A stretch of 64,000 nt of DNA from Lithospermum erythrorhizon (taxonomy: Eukaryota > Streptophyta > Magnoliopsida > Boraginales > Boraginaceae): positions 682,001 to 746,000 of the forward strand of contig JADFUC010000856.1 in the NCBI GenBank assembly GCA_019722365.1, in the 5' to 3' direction. The translations under genes and the position numbers were made by a program. This document shows, in pieces, positions 1 to 13,290 of the stretch. Numbering within the stretch: the first letter of the stretch is position 1; each line of letters starts with the position of its first letter. The notes beneath the pieces were generated by a model, which saw only the letters and a program-made list of their open reading frames with translations, searched no databases and was not told the origin of the DNA.

Positions 1-367
1 GTTTAAGGGACACACACATACACCACTTATAATTAGAGCTAATTAGATTCTTAGATACCGTGATAGATCTAGTTGATCCTTAAAAGTTATTGAAGCTTAT
101 AATCTCAACGGCATAAATATTGCATAAGGGAACATAGTAAAAAGATAAGCTTGTGGATGAGTTTGTGATAATATATTATGCTTGAATAGGGTCTTGAGTT
201 TGTCAAGCAGTTTGACATTAAGGTGATTTGTGGCTCATTTGTTAGATGGGGCATTTCTAGGCAGTTGATATTATTACTTATTTATGACTGTCCAGATTCC
301 TTTCTCGCAGCTCATCTGATAAATTCCTTCCACGTACACATCTGATAATAGTCACTCGTCTTTTCAG

Positions 368-1462
368 GTGAATGTATTTAGAGAGAGGAGAGCTCTTGCA
401 TTGTCTCTTAATGACACTAAAACTGCAGTAAATAAACTGCACCATATGTTGAATGTCGCTGTGGCAGTGGTCGTAGTGATCATCTCCCTCCTCATTCTTA
501 GAGTTGCAAAAACTCATTTCTTTGTTTTCTTGAGCTCCCAAATTTTGTTAGTTGTCTTCATCTTTGGAAACACCTGCAAGACTACATTTGAAGCAATCAT
601 CTTCCTATTTGTTATGCATCCATACGACGTAGGTGATCGTGTTGACATTGATGGAGTACAGGTAAATCAACATCTTTGTTCATATATTGGTCCGTGTACC
701 AAAAACAAGGTATGTTTTGATTGCATAGATATCTAACTTTGATGCTAAATTTCATTAATTCTTTGCATTTCAGATGGTTGTTGAGGAGATGAATATACTA
801 ACGACAGTCTTTCTGAGATTCGATAACCAGAAGATCATATACCCTAACAGTGTCTTAGCCACCAAGCCAATCAGTAACTATTACCGCAGTCCAGATATGG
901 GTGATGCAATTGACTTTTGTATCCATATCTCGACTCCTGCAGAAAAGATTGCTAAAATGAAGGAAAAAATTACAAGGTAAACTAAACGATGCTTTCTTTA
1001 CCACTTTTAGTAAGTCTAGCTTTGTACAATGTTATCTGCTGACTAATCTACATTGCGATTTTCAAAGAACGGTTGGAGTAGTAGTTTAGTTGCATCCGAC
1101 AACTCTTATAATCGACTTATAATTTTCATAAGCCTCACTTCTTTTACTTTCTCTATTTCTGCTATGACACTTGCAGTTATGTTGATAGCAAGAGCGATTA
1201 CTGGTACCCCGCTCCAATGATAGTCATGAGAGATGTTGTGGACTTGAACCGAATAAAATGGTCAGTTTGGGTTTCACATACAATGAATTTCCAGGACATG
1301 GGTGAGAGGTGGATGAGGAGGGCTACATTGGTAGAGGAAATGGTCAAGATATTCAGGGAGCTTGATATTGAATATCGCCTATTGCCCGTCGACCTGAATG
1401 TGAGAAACTTGCCACCTTTGACATCTACCAGACTACCGTCGAATTGGAGTGCATGCGCTTGA
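368..1462 (+). CDS. MSL10-like mechanosensitive ion channel, C-terminal part (5' end outside window)
   Basis: Three exons, 368-661, 774-976 and 1177-1462, join in frame with GT-AG borders and give the last 260 residues of an MscS-like channel of the plant MSL4-10 group. The first exon carries two hydrophobic segments; the second (LLVVFIFGNTCKT) is the pore-lining helix of the family, followed by the start of the cytoplasmic beta domain (HPYDVGDRVDIDG). The next exon holds the highly conserved NILTTVFLRFDNQKIIYPNS stretch, and the last ends in the typical DIEYRLLPVDLNVRN tail. Family members are plasma-membrane channels opened by membrane tension. The acceptor at 361-367 shows that upstream exons exist; positions 1-367 look like intron and I see no exon there. 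No frameshift or stop is seen in the part present. The MSL10 subtype is inferred from remembered similarity. Confidence 0.9.
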
Positions 1463-2349
1463 AGATGGAACCTTGAGGAGGAGGAAGTAGATACAATACC
1501 AGGAGATAACAAATTTATAAAATCATTATTCATTCCATTATTTATTTTTATCAGCTTTCCCTTTTCAATATAAGAACTTCTGCTGACCTGGTGTCCTATT
1601 GGAACTTCATACCTTATATATAGATGATATATTTTTTTCAAGAAAAAATTAAAAATGTTATTTTTGATAGTTGTTATCATTTATGCTAAAATTAATTTTT
1701 GTTTTCTTCTGAAAGTTGGCATTCTTGCAATTTTCTGATCCTGAAGCCATCACGGACGTCCCCAATTTCCTGGAATCTAGTCTTTGTTTTTTATTTTTAA
1801 ATTAAGTTATAAAAACTAATAAGACATGGGTCACACAAAATGTAATTGAGGATTTATTTATAGGCAAATAATATATTCCGAATTTTTTGTTATACTTTGT
1901 GTGACGTTATATTATATTAAGAAATAAAAATCTCACTTCCTTCCATGGAAAACATCTCATACATCTCCCCTCCTTCGCAAATAACAAAGAGATTCATAGC
2001 CATTCTTCGATAAACGGTAAATTTTGGGTTGAGCATAAGTTGAGAATAGTAGCGTACAAGCAGTACTCCAAAACAGTTAGATCATACTTTCGAAATTTGG
2101 GCATGATAAATTGACCGAAAAAACTTTGAGTGATTGATAAATAATTAAATTCGTAGAAAACGTCGCCAAGGCTCCATTGCTTCGACTGCTGGAATCCCAT
2201 TCCAAAAGCCGACATGATTTTGGGACACAACAGAATTCAACTCCAGTTGTAGTTAATGTTGTCAGTTGTCACATTTCACCTCCTCCATTTGATTTGCTTC
2301 TTTTCGTCACAAACGAATCATCTTCCTTTTCTTTTCCCATTTCTCAACT
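1463..2349. other. Intergenic DNA between the channel and amylase genes
   Basis: AT-rich spacer with the 3' flank of the channel gene and the amylase promoter. I see no coding frame with family similarity and no clear repeat. Confidence 0.5.
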
Positions 2350-2356
2350 TATAAAG
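2350..2356 (+). promoter_or_regulatory. Probable TATA box of the alpha-amylase gene
   Basis: TATAAAG lies 136 bases upstream of the start codon at 2492 in an otherwise untranslated stretch rich in C/T. The spacing fits a 5' leader of about 110 bases. This is a motif call only. Confidence 0.4.
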
Positions 2357-2491
2357 AAGAACAAATTCACTTTTTAGTGGAATACAATACAAAGAAGCTT
2401 TTTTGCTTTCTTTTCTTGCTATATTAACCTCTTGAAACCATGGTTTTGAACTAAGTTGGCATTTGGGAATTTGTGTTTTCTGTGATCAGAT

Positions 2492-5400
2492 ATGGGCTAC
2501 TTGAATAATGTGAGAATTTATCTCAATTTACTTTATTTTAGTTTAAGTTTTTTAATGTTTTTTTTAACTTAAATATTTTTATTTGTGTTGTATAATATTT
2601 GGTGAAAATTGATCAAAATATAGTATTTTCAGTGGATTATATTATTGAAACATGATAGTTTTGGTTCGAATCTATGTGGTTAACTAAAGCTACCATGTTT
2701 GTTAATTTTGAGCATTGATGAGTTAACTAGCTTGCAAGTTCATATTTTTTGTTTTCTTGTTGATGTTGCAGGAAGGAAATGGAAATAATCAGCAAACTGA
2801 TCCTGGTATGTCATAATTTATTCTCAATCCTCATGCACTCATGCTAAATGTTATTTATCAATTTTATTTATTTATTTATTTATTTTTTGTTGTAGTGATC
2901 GTTCATATTGTGTGATTCATGAAAATAATATATCCTAAAAGCTTCTTGAGCTAACAATATTCATGTATTAATGGAGATTGTATTGCTTTTTAATAATAAC
3001 ATTTATAGTCTATCCCTCTGTTAGGTGATAACCTCCTTAGAGGCATTGGGGTATGTTGTTGCTTATAGTAACTTTTATGGTTAAACTAGACCCATTTGTA
3101 AGTTAATATCTGAACCATTGTGATAAGTGTGTATGTCGTAGGTGGTAAAATATTGAGATTTGTGTTTTCATGGGCTGATTGCTTATTAAGTGAATTGATA
3201 GAAAAATAAGAGTAGTTCAATCTTTCGAGCACTTATGTTCTAGGTGGTTATTTTGTGATATGAGTTTCATATATTACGGAGTATATGCTAAACTTTGTCT
3301 TGCAATGTCTGCAGCGGCAGTCATACGTAATGGAAAAGAAATTCTGTTTCAGGTGAGCTGAATTGACATCTTTTTGTCCTTGTGTAAATGATAAATTTTC
3401 GTTTCTTACACCAAATGGAACTTTCTCTGGATACAAGTTTCAGATTTGCTGCGGAACTACTATTGCGCTCTACTATGACATTCTTTCTTTGTTTCAACTG
3501 ATTCTTTTTCACCTCCTCAAGAATTGAATAAATATGATATTGGAAGAGTTCCACATTGTAGTTACATTTAGTCAGTCAATGCATAGAGAGGGAGTATTAA
3601 TCAGGGATAGATTATTCCTTTTCAGGCCTTTAACTGGGAATCTCATAAACATGATTGGTGGAGAAACTTGGAGAAAAAGATTTTTGATATTTCAAAATCC
3701 GGCTTCACGTCAGTATGGTTGCCTCCAGCAACTCATTCTTTTGCACCTCAAGGTTGGAAGAAAAAATCATACTCACCAGTTTAAATTCGAACACTAGAGT
3801 AATCTTTAGTTTCTTTCTTTAAGTTTTTTATTCTTTTCAAATTTACTTATTTTGTCTTCGATGGCAGGTTACGTGCCCCAAAACCTTTACTCTCTCAATT
3901 CCTCCTATGGTTCTGAGCATCTTTTGAAAGCTTTACTGAACAAGATGAAGCAGTTTAAAGTCAGAGCTATGGCTGATATAGTCATAAATCATAGATGTGG
4001 GACAACCAAAGGCTTTAATGGAATGTATAATCGCTTTGATGGGATTCCATTACCATGGGATGAACGTGCCGTCACATCTTGTTCTGGTGGACGGGTAGGA
4101 TCCTCATTGTTGTTTGACATTTTTTTTCTTCTATGCTTTAATAATAAACAATAATAAATGTTAATGTCATCTTCAGGGGAATAAAAGTACTGGAGATAAC
4201 TTTGATGGCTTTCCAAATATTGATCATAGCCAGTCTTTTGTCCGAAAAGATATTACTGACTGGCTAAGATGGATGTGTTACAACGTTGGCTTCCAAGATT
4301 TTCGCTTTGATTTTGCAAAAGGGTAAATCGTGAATACTTTAAAAAAAGAGAATAAATAATAATAACATTGTCCACCCTCGATATTTGTTGCTAAGATTTA
4401 TGATCAATTCATTTTTCATTTCTACTAGATATTCGTCGAAATATATGAAGGAGTATATCGAGGCAGCAAAACCAGTATTTTCTGTGGGTGAATATTGGGA
4501 TTCATGTAACTATAGAGGATCATACTTGGACTACAATCAAGGTACTTGAGATTTACAATATCCTGGCTAGTTCAGATGAGTTCCATAACACGATCAATAT
4601 TTTGCCTTAAATTTCATCACACGTTTAATAGTAAGATATCGTTTTGGTAATTCTTGAAGTGCAGCTTGTGCATCACCTTTGAAACAATTGCTCTTATTTT
4701 GTCAGTCTCAAATCTCAATTCAGAATTTCATATTCATCCTAAAACTCCATTGGGCTTATAGATTTAATAATGGCATTTCGAACCGTAATGGTCAAATTAC
4801 ATATCTTCAATAAAATGAGACGTTTACCTTTACAATGTTTCTTTTATTCATCTCTTCTGAAGATAGTCACAGGCAAAGGATCATAAATTGGATAGATGGT
4901 ACAGGACAACTTTCATCTGCATTTGACTTCACCACAAAAGGTATCCTCCAGGTAATCATTCATTTCCACGAGCTACTGATGTTGGCGTCGACAGGAGTCA
5001 TTTTTACTTAACTTCAATTTCCTGTGTTAGCTAATATTGGTCTTACTTCCAGATTCCATCTAGGCCATGCACATTTACTTCCAGAGGGGATTTGTGGACA
5101 AATAAACATTTGGCTTACATTAATTATATCCGGACATTGTGCAGGAGGCTGTTAAGGGAGAATTCTGGCGTCTGCGTGACTCAAAGGGGAAGCCGCCTGG
5201 AGTGATGGGATGGTGGCCTTCAAGAGCTGTTACCTTCATAGAGAACCATGACACTGGATCAACTCAGGTGCCTTATTCTAACACTTCATTCAGTTACTAG
5301 TTAATACTCGAAGGTTTCTAACACTTCATTCAATTAATAGTTGATACTCGAAGGTTTCTTATTTTTCTTGTTGCTTTAGGCCTGCAGTCTTGCTCTTAAC

Positions 5401-6028
5401 CTTTGCGAAAGTACAGTGTTCCAGTGTGTGTAGCTGGTGATCATGTTTGCTAACAATCTATTATTTCTGTGCAGGCTTATTGGCCTTTCCCTTCAAATCA
5501 TATAATGGAGGTAGGAAACAAATAGTACTCCGGTTTAATTATTTAATGACTTTTGATTTGCTTTTAGTGATTCATAACCACTATCTCTAAACAGTCTAAG
5601 GCTACTTTCTTATTAAGATTTATGTCTAATTGTATTCATGCCATTATATTCTCAGGGCTATGCCTATATACTCACACATCCTGGGATACCAACAGTTTTT
5701 TATGACCATTTCTACGAATGGGGCAATGCAATGCACGATCAAATTGTGAAGCTGGTAAGAATCCTTCACGCTGTTATATATCCGCAACAAAGTGATTACT
5801 CTGTGGAATTCTACTAACTACAAGTAATTAATGTAGATTGACATCCGGAAGAGCCAAGATATACATAGTCGATCATCAATAAGAATTCTTGAAGCGCAAC
5901 CAAACCTCTACGCTGCAACAATTGGGGATAAGATAGCGATGAAAGTAGGGGATGGTTCATGGTGCCCAGCCGGGAAGGAGTGGTCCCTCTCAACTAGTGG
6001 TCATCGATATGCAGTGTGGAAGAAGTAG
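2492..6028 (+). CDS. AMY2: Alpha-amylase, cytosolic AMY2 class (GH13), complete, 12 exons
   Basis: Exons: 2492-2509, 2772-2805, 3315-3352, 3626-3752, 3868-4094, 4177-4322, 4429-4541, 4863-4951, 5145-5267, 5475-5510, 5656-5754, 5837-6028. All junctions are GT-AG and the frame stays open, giving 413 aa, the length I recall for Arabidopsis AMY2. The enzyme hydrolyses internal alpha-1,4 bonds of starch and glucans. Conserved GH13 regions are visible: [17 protein letters not shown] with the nucleophile Asp, FSVGEYWDS with the acid/base Glu, and FIENHDTGS with the third catalytic Asp. The C-terminal beta-sheet domain ends in [10 protein letters not shown]. There is no signal or transit peptide: the protein starts MGYLNNEGNGNN and goes straight into the barrel, which marks the cytosolic class rather than the secreted AMY1 or plastid AMY3. 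The 18-base first exon is inferred from splice phase and the family's MGY start. Confidence 0.93.
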
Positions 6029-6940
6029 TTTACGTCAACCATGTTGTGTAGTAATTTTCTTCATATAGTCGTCTATTATATACAAAGTAGAATAAATATT
6101 GTTCAAGGAGAGAGTTGGCGAGGTTAAAGCTAGTCTAAGCAAAGCAGAGTGAGATGTTCTTCATATATTGTAAGTTGATTTATATTAAAATTTTGAGCAC
6201 TTATTATAGGAATGTTAGCATTTATCAGTGAGTCCCATACTCCCATTAGAATATTAATTGGGTCATTTGGGTGGATAAATAGTAGCCAATCGGAAGGATG
6301 TCCCAAAATGTAAGGATCTGTCATGTTTCTACATCATGTACTCTCCTCATTTCGATGTCCCACACCTTGTGAGAGTAAAAGAAAAATCTAGTAAGCCATA
6401 ACATCTAGATATATAACGTTGTACTTTGGTCCTCCATAGAATATGACGTTTTTAAATCGATCTATTATCATCAAACATACTGTGTGATTCCCTATATATA
6501 TGCTCCATGAAGTCAGCTGTGAGAGAGCTGGAAAATGCCATTAGCACATCAAACATCATTAACCATCGTCGTCGACCTCATCATGATTTGTGTCTAGAAA
6601 ATCAATCCTATCACTCACCCCACCACATCTTCTCTCACGTGACACAATATTCGAAGATTATCTTCTGTACAATTTTTTAGAGACTTCATGTTTTTCTCTT
6701 TCATTTTTTACCAATTTCTCCATCTTACTTTTGTTAATGAACAATTTTAATTAAGCTATACTACTCTTAAGTTGAAATATTCTATTAAATGTTAATTATG
6801 ACAATATTTTATTTATTTCGATCCTAACAACAAAGTTTAGCCATATGCTGATATACATGTATTTGCATGCCATCAAAAGACAAACAATAATACTCAATTG
6901 AAGGGCATGCATGCAAACAATGCATAAACAAAGTGGAACA
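6029..6940. other. Intergenic DNA after the amylase gene
   Basis: AT-rich 3' flank with no supported gene. Around 6840-6910 ATGCATGC-type short palindromes occur, without a defined element. Confidence 0.45.
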
Positions 6941-7518
6941 TGTTTGTGATGTGATTTAAGGTCTCATTTAATCATCAAATTTAAATAAATAATATAACGA
7001 TAGAAGTAAATGAGGAAAAATAAATAACCACGAAGATTTTATCACGGAGTTTCACTTGATGGCAGAAGAGTACGTTACATTAACATTGCGTAAATCCGCT
7101 AAAAAAGCCAAATCCGAAAGATTGTTACAATCACACAACAAGCTAAACACTTTCAATTGAGTATCTCTTTTATAGCACGGTATTCTTAATCACAAAGCGC
7201 TCCTGATATTATTGATGATGATTGATAATATTACCAAGAATTATTTAGGATGATTATTTTTGGCGTCTGAAACTTCGTAGACAAAGCACCTCATATATAG
7301 GAAGGATTCATAACCCTAACTATAGGAACCTTCTACGTCTCAAGCAGTGAAATCGCCTCAAGCAATATCACGCCGCCGTGCGGTGGCCCCTGCGACAACA
7401 GGCCACAGGGGCCGATTGCTCTCCGATATGACCGAAATTGCGGCCCCAATCGGCCCTACTTGAGGAGGCCGATCACGGTGATTCTCAGTAATAGCTCCGA
7501 ATAGTTCTTTAGCTGACA
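6941..7518 (-). repeat. Left (3') LTR of the copia element
   Basis: It aligns with 10822-11392 over its whole length, including the segments around AAATAAATAACC, AAACCAAATCCGA/AAAGCCAAATCCGA, the CAATAATATTA stretch and the final GCTCCGAATAG/ACTCCGAAAAATAG region. Many substitutions and small indels separate the copies. It starts with TG and ends with CA. Confidence 0.75.
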
Positions 7519-7578
7519 ATCTCTTGAGATATTTTCAAATCACCATTCTTGAGCCCGTTCTCTGGCCGGCTCCTTCAG

Positions 7579-10500
7579 TTATTCACTCACAAGGTTAGCG
7601 AAGTTGAACACAACTTCAGTTTTCTCCTTATTCACCACCTTCGTAAACATATCCGTCGGATTCCGATCTCTTGGAATCTTCTCAAGCTTTAGAACTCCAT
7701 TCTCAACGCGGCAGTATAAAATGGTACCTCGGTCTATATCTTGGTCCGTGCTCAAAATTGACTCCTTCAAAAGTTTGCAACCATATCATCTCTTGACTTC
7801 ATCCATATGACATATAGAACTGACTTAGATCTCACAGAACACGCTTGACCATAACAAGCTTAGATCTCGGTATGCATAATATCTCCAAAGCATTGAACAC
7901 ATAGCTACTAGTAGATTTTCTCTTATCCTTGTCGCACGCCATTGTCGGCATTTACATATCTATCAACGGCTTCAGATTTTCGGAAACCGCAAGCTTTTTC
8001 ATCACTTGCATTGGGTATCTTAAAATCCAGCTTCCACGACTTCCCAGTATTCTCTCCTGGGTTAGACATGTTGAACCGCTTCACAGGTATCTTAAAATCC
8101 ACTTCACAAGTATCTTAAATCCAACTTCACTATCGTTCGGTATCGAGTACTACCGGTTTTGCATCCAACATGTTGAACAAGCAGTCACCTTAGCCGGAGT
8201 ATTCTTAACATTGTCAATCTCGGAGAATCGATCTACGATTGTGCATCCTAGAATTTGTTTGACACCACTGGGTGCTTAAGTAAGTAAATTCCAACGTATT
8301 ATTCTTGAGATGTTAATCTTACGCCAAATCGGCTCACACTTGATCAACATATCGTCCAGCAAAGGAGTAGAATGACATAGTCTTTTGAACCTCCTCATTA
8401 AGTAGTGATTAGTCTACTTGGCGCTCACAAACTTCAACCTCTTTCATACAAAGTTATCAAAGGTTATATTCTACTATCTCGAACTTTGCCCGAGCCATTA
8501 TTTCTTCCAAAGTTTGCAGACCAAATTCTCTTTCCCTTTAACCTCAAAACCTTGAGGTTGCTTCATGAATATTTCTTCATCCAGATCACCATGTAAAATG
8601 CGGTTTCACGTCCATCTGCGAAGATCGCAGTTATCCTTGCTACCGATCCCGAACAATTAGGTTGTCACTAGTTTGACTACGGGTGAGAATATTTTAGTGT
8701 AGTCGATACATTCATACATTGAAATCTCTTTGACAACGATGGAGTCTTGTACCATTTACTTCCATCTGTTCTTCCTTAATTTGATAGACCACGTTTGTTA
8801 CGCAATATTCTCTTATGGCTACGTGATTTAACCAGCTACTCACGTCATATTAATTAAATCCCGTGACTCCGTCTCCTCTTTAAATGCTAACTCCGCTTAA
8901 TTGAATCACCCACGTTATGCTTGCTTCATCATAACTAACATGCTGCTTGTCGGGTTAACAATAAAAAGTTAGCGAGAGAGGAGAATACTTGAGTTGAGTG
9001 CCTTTCTCTTTCTAATCTTACGGAACATGAATTGTTTCTTCCTCTTGATTAGGATCGAGGAAGTGTTTTCCTCAAACCTCGGTTGTCTCCTCGCCATCCA
9101 GCGCGGCCTCTCGGGGGTAGCATGTTATGAGATCTTGGGTTTACTTTGGAAGCGAGGGGCATGATCTAAGATATGCCAGTTGGAAGAAACCGAATCATGC
9201 GCCTTGTCCTACGCGTTTGACTTCCTCGGTTTGTAGGCTGCGACTTCTTCTTAAAACCTTTCTGCTCGGCCAGCACATGCATCTTTGGCATAACACCTCT
9301 TCATTCAAGAACACATCCTTACAACGTATGATTCTTCGATTCTTCAAGTCATAGAATCGATATCCCATCTCAGCATCGCCATAACCAATAAAATAGCAAA
9401 TGTTAGATTTTACATCAAGTTTACTTCTAGCATTTGCATCTACATGAACATAAGCTAAACAACCAAATACTTTCAGGAAAGATAGAGTTTACATGCCAGA
9501 CTCCACATTTTCTTCGGAATTTTGAAATCCAAAAGGCGAGGTCCTGCATTGTCAAAGAAAGGCTGCTGATATCGATTAAATCAGCCGAGCGTCGGGAGTA
9601 AATCGAGGAATGTAACACCGTACTCGAAACCTGCGTTCATTTAGCATTACATTCCTTCTTTTTCGGCCACCGGTTCTGTTGGGTGTTCGGGGAATAGTCT
9701 TTTGCATTAGGTCCATTACCGATTACAATATTGTTTAAATCACCATTAGCATATTCACCCCGTTATCGGATCTCGAACACTTCCAACTTTGACCCGGTCT
9801 CGTTTCTCGACCATAGTTTTCCGGTTCTTAAAGACACCACTTACACTTGGTTATGCTTCGTGGGAATAAACCCAAACCTTTCTAGTTAAATCATCAATAA
9901 AGGTTACATAATATAATGAACCTCATGGCAGAACCAGCAGTGCGGGTCTTCCAAACATACGTGTAGACAACTCTAAGTTTTTAACAAAATTGACTTTCTT
10001 CTGCTTACCCAGAACACAACTCTCACAAATATGATGATCAATTGATTTTAACTTAGGTATCAAATTATTTGAGACAAGTAATTTCATACCTTTCGCCAGT
10101 ATGACTAAGCGATTGTGCCGTAACCTCGTCTTAGAACGCCTTGGCCAGCTGACTATCATCTCAAGAACTTCGATAAAGTACAATGTACCTATCTTACGAC
10201 CTCATTTCGGTCGTTTAACCATGGCATACTTTCCGGTTGCCATCGCTTTGACGTTGTTAAATGTAATCTGTCCAGAATTTGACTAACGAGAAATCAAGCT
10301 CTTATTTACCTACGGTACATGTCTACTTTGTGAATTTCGAAGGCCCGAGAACCATTTGTGAGAACTTGAATTCGTCATCACCACGTATTCAATAGTTCAC
10401 TATCGACAAGATGAACCGTCCCGTAATCTCGGCTATATAATTCCAAGCATTTATATCCGATTAGGTATAGTAGCAAATGCACACGAATCGAGGATTCAAT

Positions 10501-10600
10501 AACCCAATAAATCCAAGCGACAGGAACAAAACATGCAGCGTAGTCATCAGAGGCAGCAAACATTGATGTCACTTATGTTGTTGTCCGACCTCGAAGCCTT
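7579..10600 (-). pseudogene. Broken copia polyprotein (PR, INT, RT, RNase H remnants)
   Basis: From high to low coordinates on the minus strand: a protease trace near 10378-10572 (DDYAACFVP, then WVIESS where the active site DSGAS should be); a gag-pre-integrase trace at 9923-10183 (GMKLLVSNNLIPKLKSIDHH, CESCVLGKQKKV); the end of integrase near 9290-9480 (VFGCLAYVHVDANARSKLD, GYGDAEMGYRFYDLKNRRII); reverse transcriptase near 8340-8800 (QLDVKTAFLHGDL-like, EEIFMKQPQGFEVKGKENLV, and a YVDDM-like box near 8360); and the RNase H tail at 7579-7770 (VLKLEKIPRDRNPTDMFTKV). These are copia signatures. Frames change several times and stops interrupt each domain. Confidence 0.85.
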
Positions 10601-10821
10601 GGTGCTTCCTCGTAGCGACCCGTTTTCTTCTGACAAGCTACAAGTATGTCTCCAAATTTGAATTTCTCATGGCTTTGTGCTCCGTTTATTGCTTGCTATT
10701 TCCCCCATCCGGGATTCTGCGCTTAATGCATTCGATGCGAGCCATATATTTGCTCAGGTCTTGCGTACTTCTTCAAACAAACAGCCAGTAAGCAATAATA
10801 ACGGCAGTAAATCACGAGCAG

Positions 10822-11392
10822 TGTTTGTGTCGATTTAAGGCCCCAATTTAATCCACCAAATCTAAGCAAACAATAATAACGGCCAATTAAATGCGAAAAA
10901 ATAAATAACCTGCGATTTTACTCTGAGGTTCATGATGTGAAAGGTACGTCTGGTAGCTACAATCCACTAAAAACCAAATCCGATTATTCTGATCCACGCA
11001 ACGAGCTAAACACTCGATTGAGTAATACTTTATAGCATAGTATTCTTGTCATAAGCACCATAATATTATTGATGATGATTCAATAATATTATTAAATAAT
11101 TATTTAAGATGATTATTTTTTGTAATCACAAACTCGTAGGCCAGACACTCTATGCATGGCCCATAACTGGCATGGGCGGCCTGGATGCCGAGCGGTGAAA
11201 GCGGTACAAAAAATATCACCGCTGATCGGCCCACGGGATCGGCCTCGACAACTGATCCAGGGGCCGATTGCTCTTCAATAGCAATCAAAAATTGTAGCCC
11301 CAATTGACCGCTGTGATCGATCCCTTCAAAGGTCGATGCAGGGCCAATTGCTCCACAATAACAACTCCGAAAAATAGCTTTTCAACTCAACA
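10822..11392 (-). repeat. Right (5') LTR of the copia element
   Basis: Partner of the repeat at 6941-7518, in the same orientation. Because pol runs on the minus strand, this is the upstream LTR. Confidence 0.75.
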
Positions 11393-11823
11393 GTTTGACC
11401 CTCTCAATTCTGAAATGATAAGTTATGATACACTCAACTAACTCACATTTCGATCGAACATGAAGAAATTATATTATGTTTATTAACGGTGACAAATTAA
11501 AGAGGCTACTCATCAAACTCAGAATATATATTTTAGATATTATCACCTAATTTACTGATTATCAGGTGCATGTTATATGAAATAATTTCTATTCATCTAA
11601 TGTTTTGTCTGCCACCTTGTTGAGCTAAAGAATTTTCTTCAAACTTACTTTAATTTCAATGCAATAATAATTATCCCTACGTGTTATTGGTCCAGAATAG
11701 ACTGGTGACCATAAAAAGCTGGAGAATGAGTGAGCTAACAACCACTGATTTGATCACTATAATAATTTGACCACATTTTATAGTTTGTCGCTATTTGCTC
11801 CTTTTTTTATTGTGGTAACAAAA

Positions 11824-12642
11824 TGTTGAGCATGCATTATTACACAAGATAAGGCTGGGCGACACAAACTAATTGCTCGAATGCTCGCCGGTAAGCACAA
11901 CTACAAAAATGATTTTGCATAACATCACATTACTTCATTGAAGCACTATCTCACCAGACGATTCTTTTCTAAGTACAATAGTGTGCCACTTAAACAACAT
12001 CTTTAAATCGAGACTATCTTAATCCTTTATAAAACACTAAGGAGCTTAGAAAGTCAAAGTATGAAAGATTAGAGGGTATGTGGGGCCGAAGAAGCTTTGT
12101 ATTATAAAGAAAAAGCTTTCTGAGAGAGTGATTGAGAGGCACATTTGGATGGTTAGATGCTTAGATGGATGAAGCAAATGAGACTCCTCCCCTATTTATA
12201 CTAGTGGCTTAAGCCTTGGCACCATCGAGGGAAGGTTAGGGCTGGCTTGAGCATGTATCATCTTGTAGGTTACAGAGTGATACACTAGACTACATATAAT
12301 TCTAAAGTGTTCTGAGAGAACTCACTTAGAAATCTTTCAGCTCCTATAGGCTATTCATGAATCTCGTAGTCTAGGTTGTACCCAGGAGCGTTATCTTCAG
12401 GAACCTTGGGATGTTTGGGGCGTTCGAAACTTTCGAGATGCCAGGACCCTTCTTGCACACCTTCGGGCGTTCCATGTTAAAGTAGCCATCGAAGCAGTTA
12501 AGGGTCTTAGTATACCAAATCTCTTGCTGGGAAGCCTTGCAGCCTCCGAAAACTTGCAATACGTTTCATAGTGTTCCGCACATATTCGGGTGCTTCTTGA
12601 GTCCTCTCGCGTTTTCCGAAATTTTCTAGAACACTGTCCGTG
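11824..12642 (-). repeat. Probable solo LTR (minus strand)
   Basis: Read on the minus strand, this begins TGTCACGGACAG, contains a TATA box (TATAAATA, 12193-12200) followed by a pyrimidine-rich leader, and can be closed at TGCTCAACA near 11824. That is the architecture of an LTR promoter, with no internal coding region on either side. No matching target duplication was found, so the low-coordinate end in particular is uncertain. Confidence 0.45.
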
Positions 12643-12788
12643 ACAACTAGCTAGCTAGCTAAATGAATATATAGTTTGAATAACAAAAAATTATGAGAAT
12701 GTATTAAGTTCTTCAACAAAAAATTGAGAACAGTTCTTCAATGTTTTTATTACCACCGTATTCATATTCATTTTGTAACCAGTAATAC

Positions 12789-12946
12789 ATTTTTATCAAT
12801 TACTTTGTTTAAGCTTTAAACTCAATAACATAGATTCCAACTCATTGATTACATACATTGTTTCTCCATTTTTATCAATTACTTTGTTTAAGCTTTAAAC
12901 TCAATAACATAGATTCCAACTCATTAATTACATACATTGTTTCTAC
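12789..12946. repeat. 79-bp tandem duplication (2 copies)
   Basis: The block starting ATTTTTATCAATTACTTTG at 12789 is repeated at 12868 with one visible substitution (CATTGATT versus CATTAATT). It is a recent local duplication in AT-rich spacer. Confidence 0.9.
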
Positions 12947-13290
12947 TTACATTTCACCTATTACTACTGTACTCTCTCTATCCGTCCATGAAAGTTATAT
13001 ACTTTCATTTTTTTTCTTCATATAACTTGTTTTATATGTTCAATTTACATATATTGCAGTAAATATCTCAATTTTAATTTTTAAATTTTTAAATTTAAAA
13101 GAGTATCAATAACCAGTTAAACAGGGCCTTAGATTTTGCTATGCCGGCATGCAGTTATTAGCAATAATTTAGCATTATGTAAACAGAAGTATTAGGACGT
13201 TAGGAGTGTCCCAATGAACCAATCATGCATAACTATGATGAAAGATCGATCACTAGTGCCAACTGGAGCATCGATCAGTAGAGTTAATTA

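Larger units (their letters stand above)
6941..11392 (-). mobile_element. Degenerate Ty1/copia LTR retrotransposon, minus strand
   Basis: Two LTR-like direct repeats, 6941-7518 and 10822-11392, both begin TGTTTGTG and end in CA, and flank minus-strand copia pol remnants in the copia order PR, INT, RT, RNase H. The element is about 4.45 kb. Every domain is broken by stops and frameshifts, so it cannot act on its own. I find no matching 5-bp target duplication (GAACA on the left, GTTTG on the right) and no readable tRNA primer site beside the right LTR, in keeping with old age. Confidence 0.85.

Noticed and set aside
7929..8279. 116-codon plus-strand frame
   Set aside because: Antisense to the decayed copia reverse transcriptase region.
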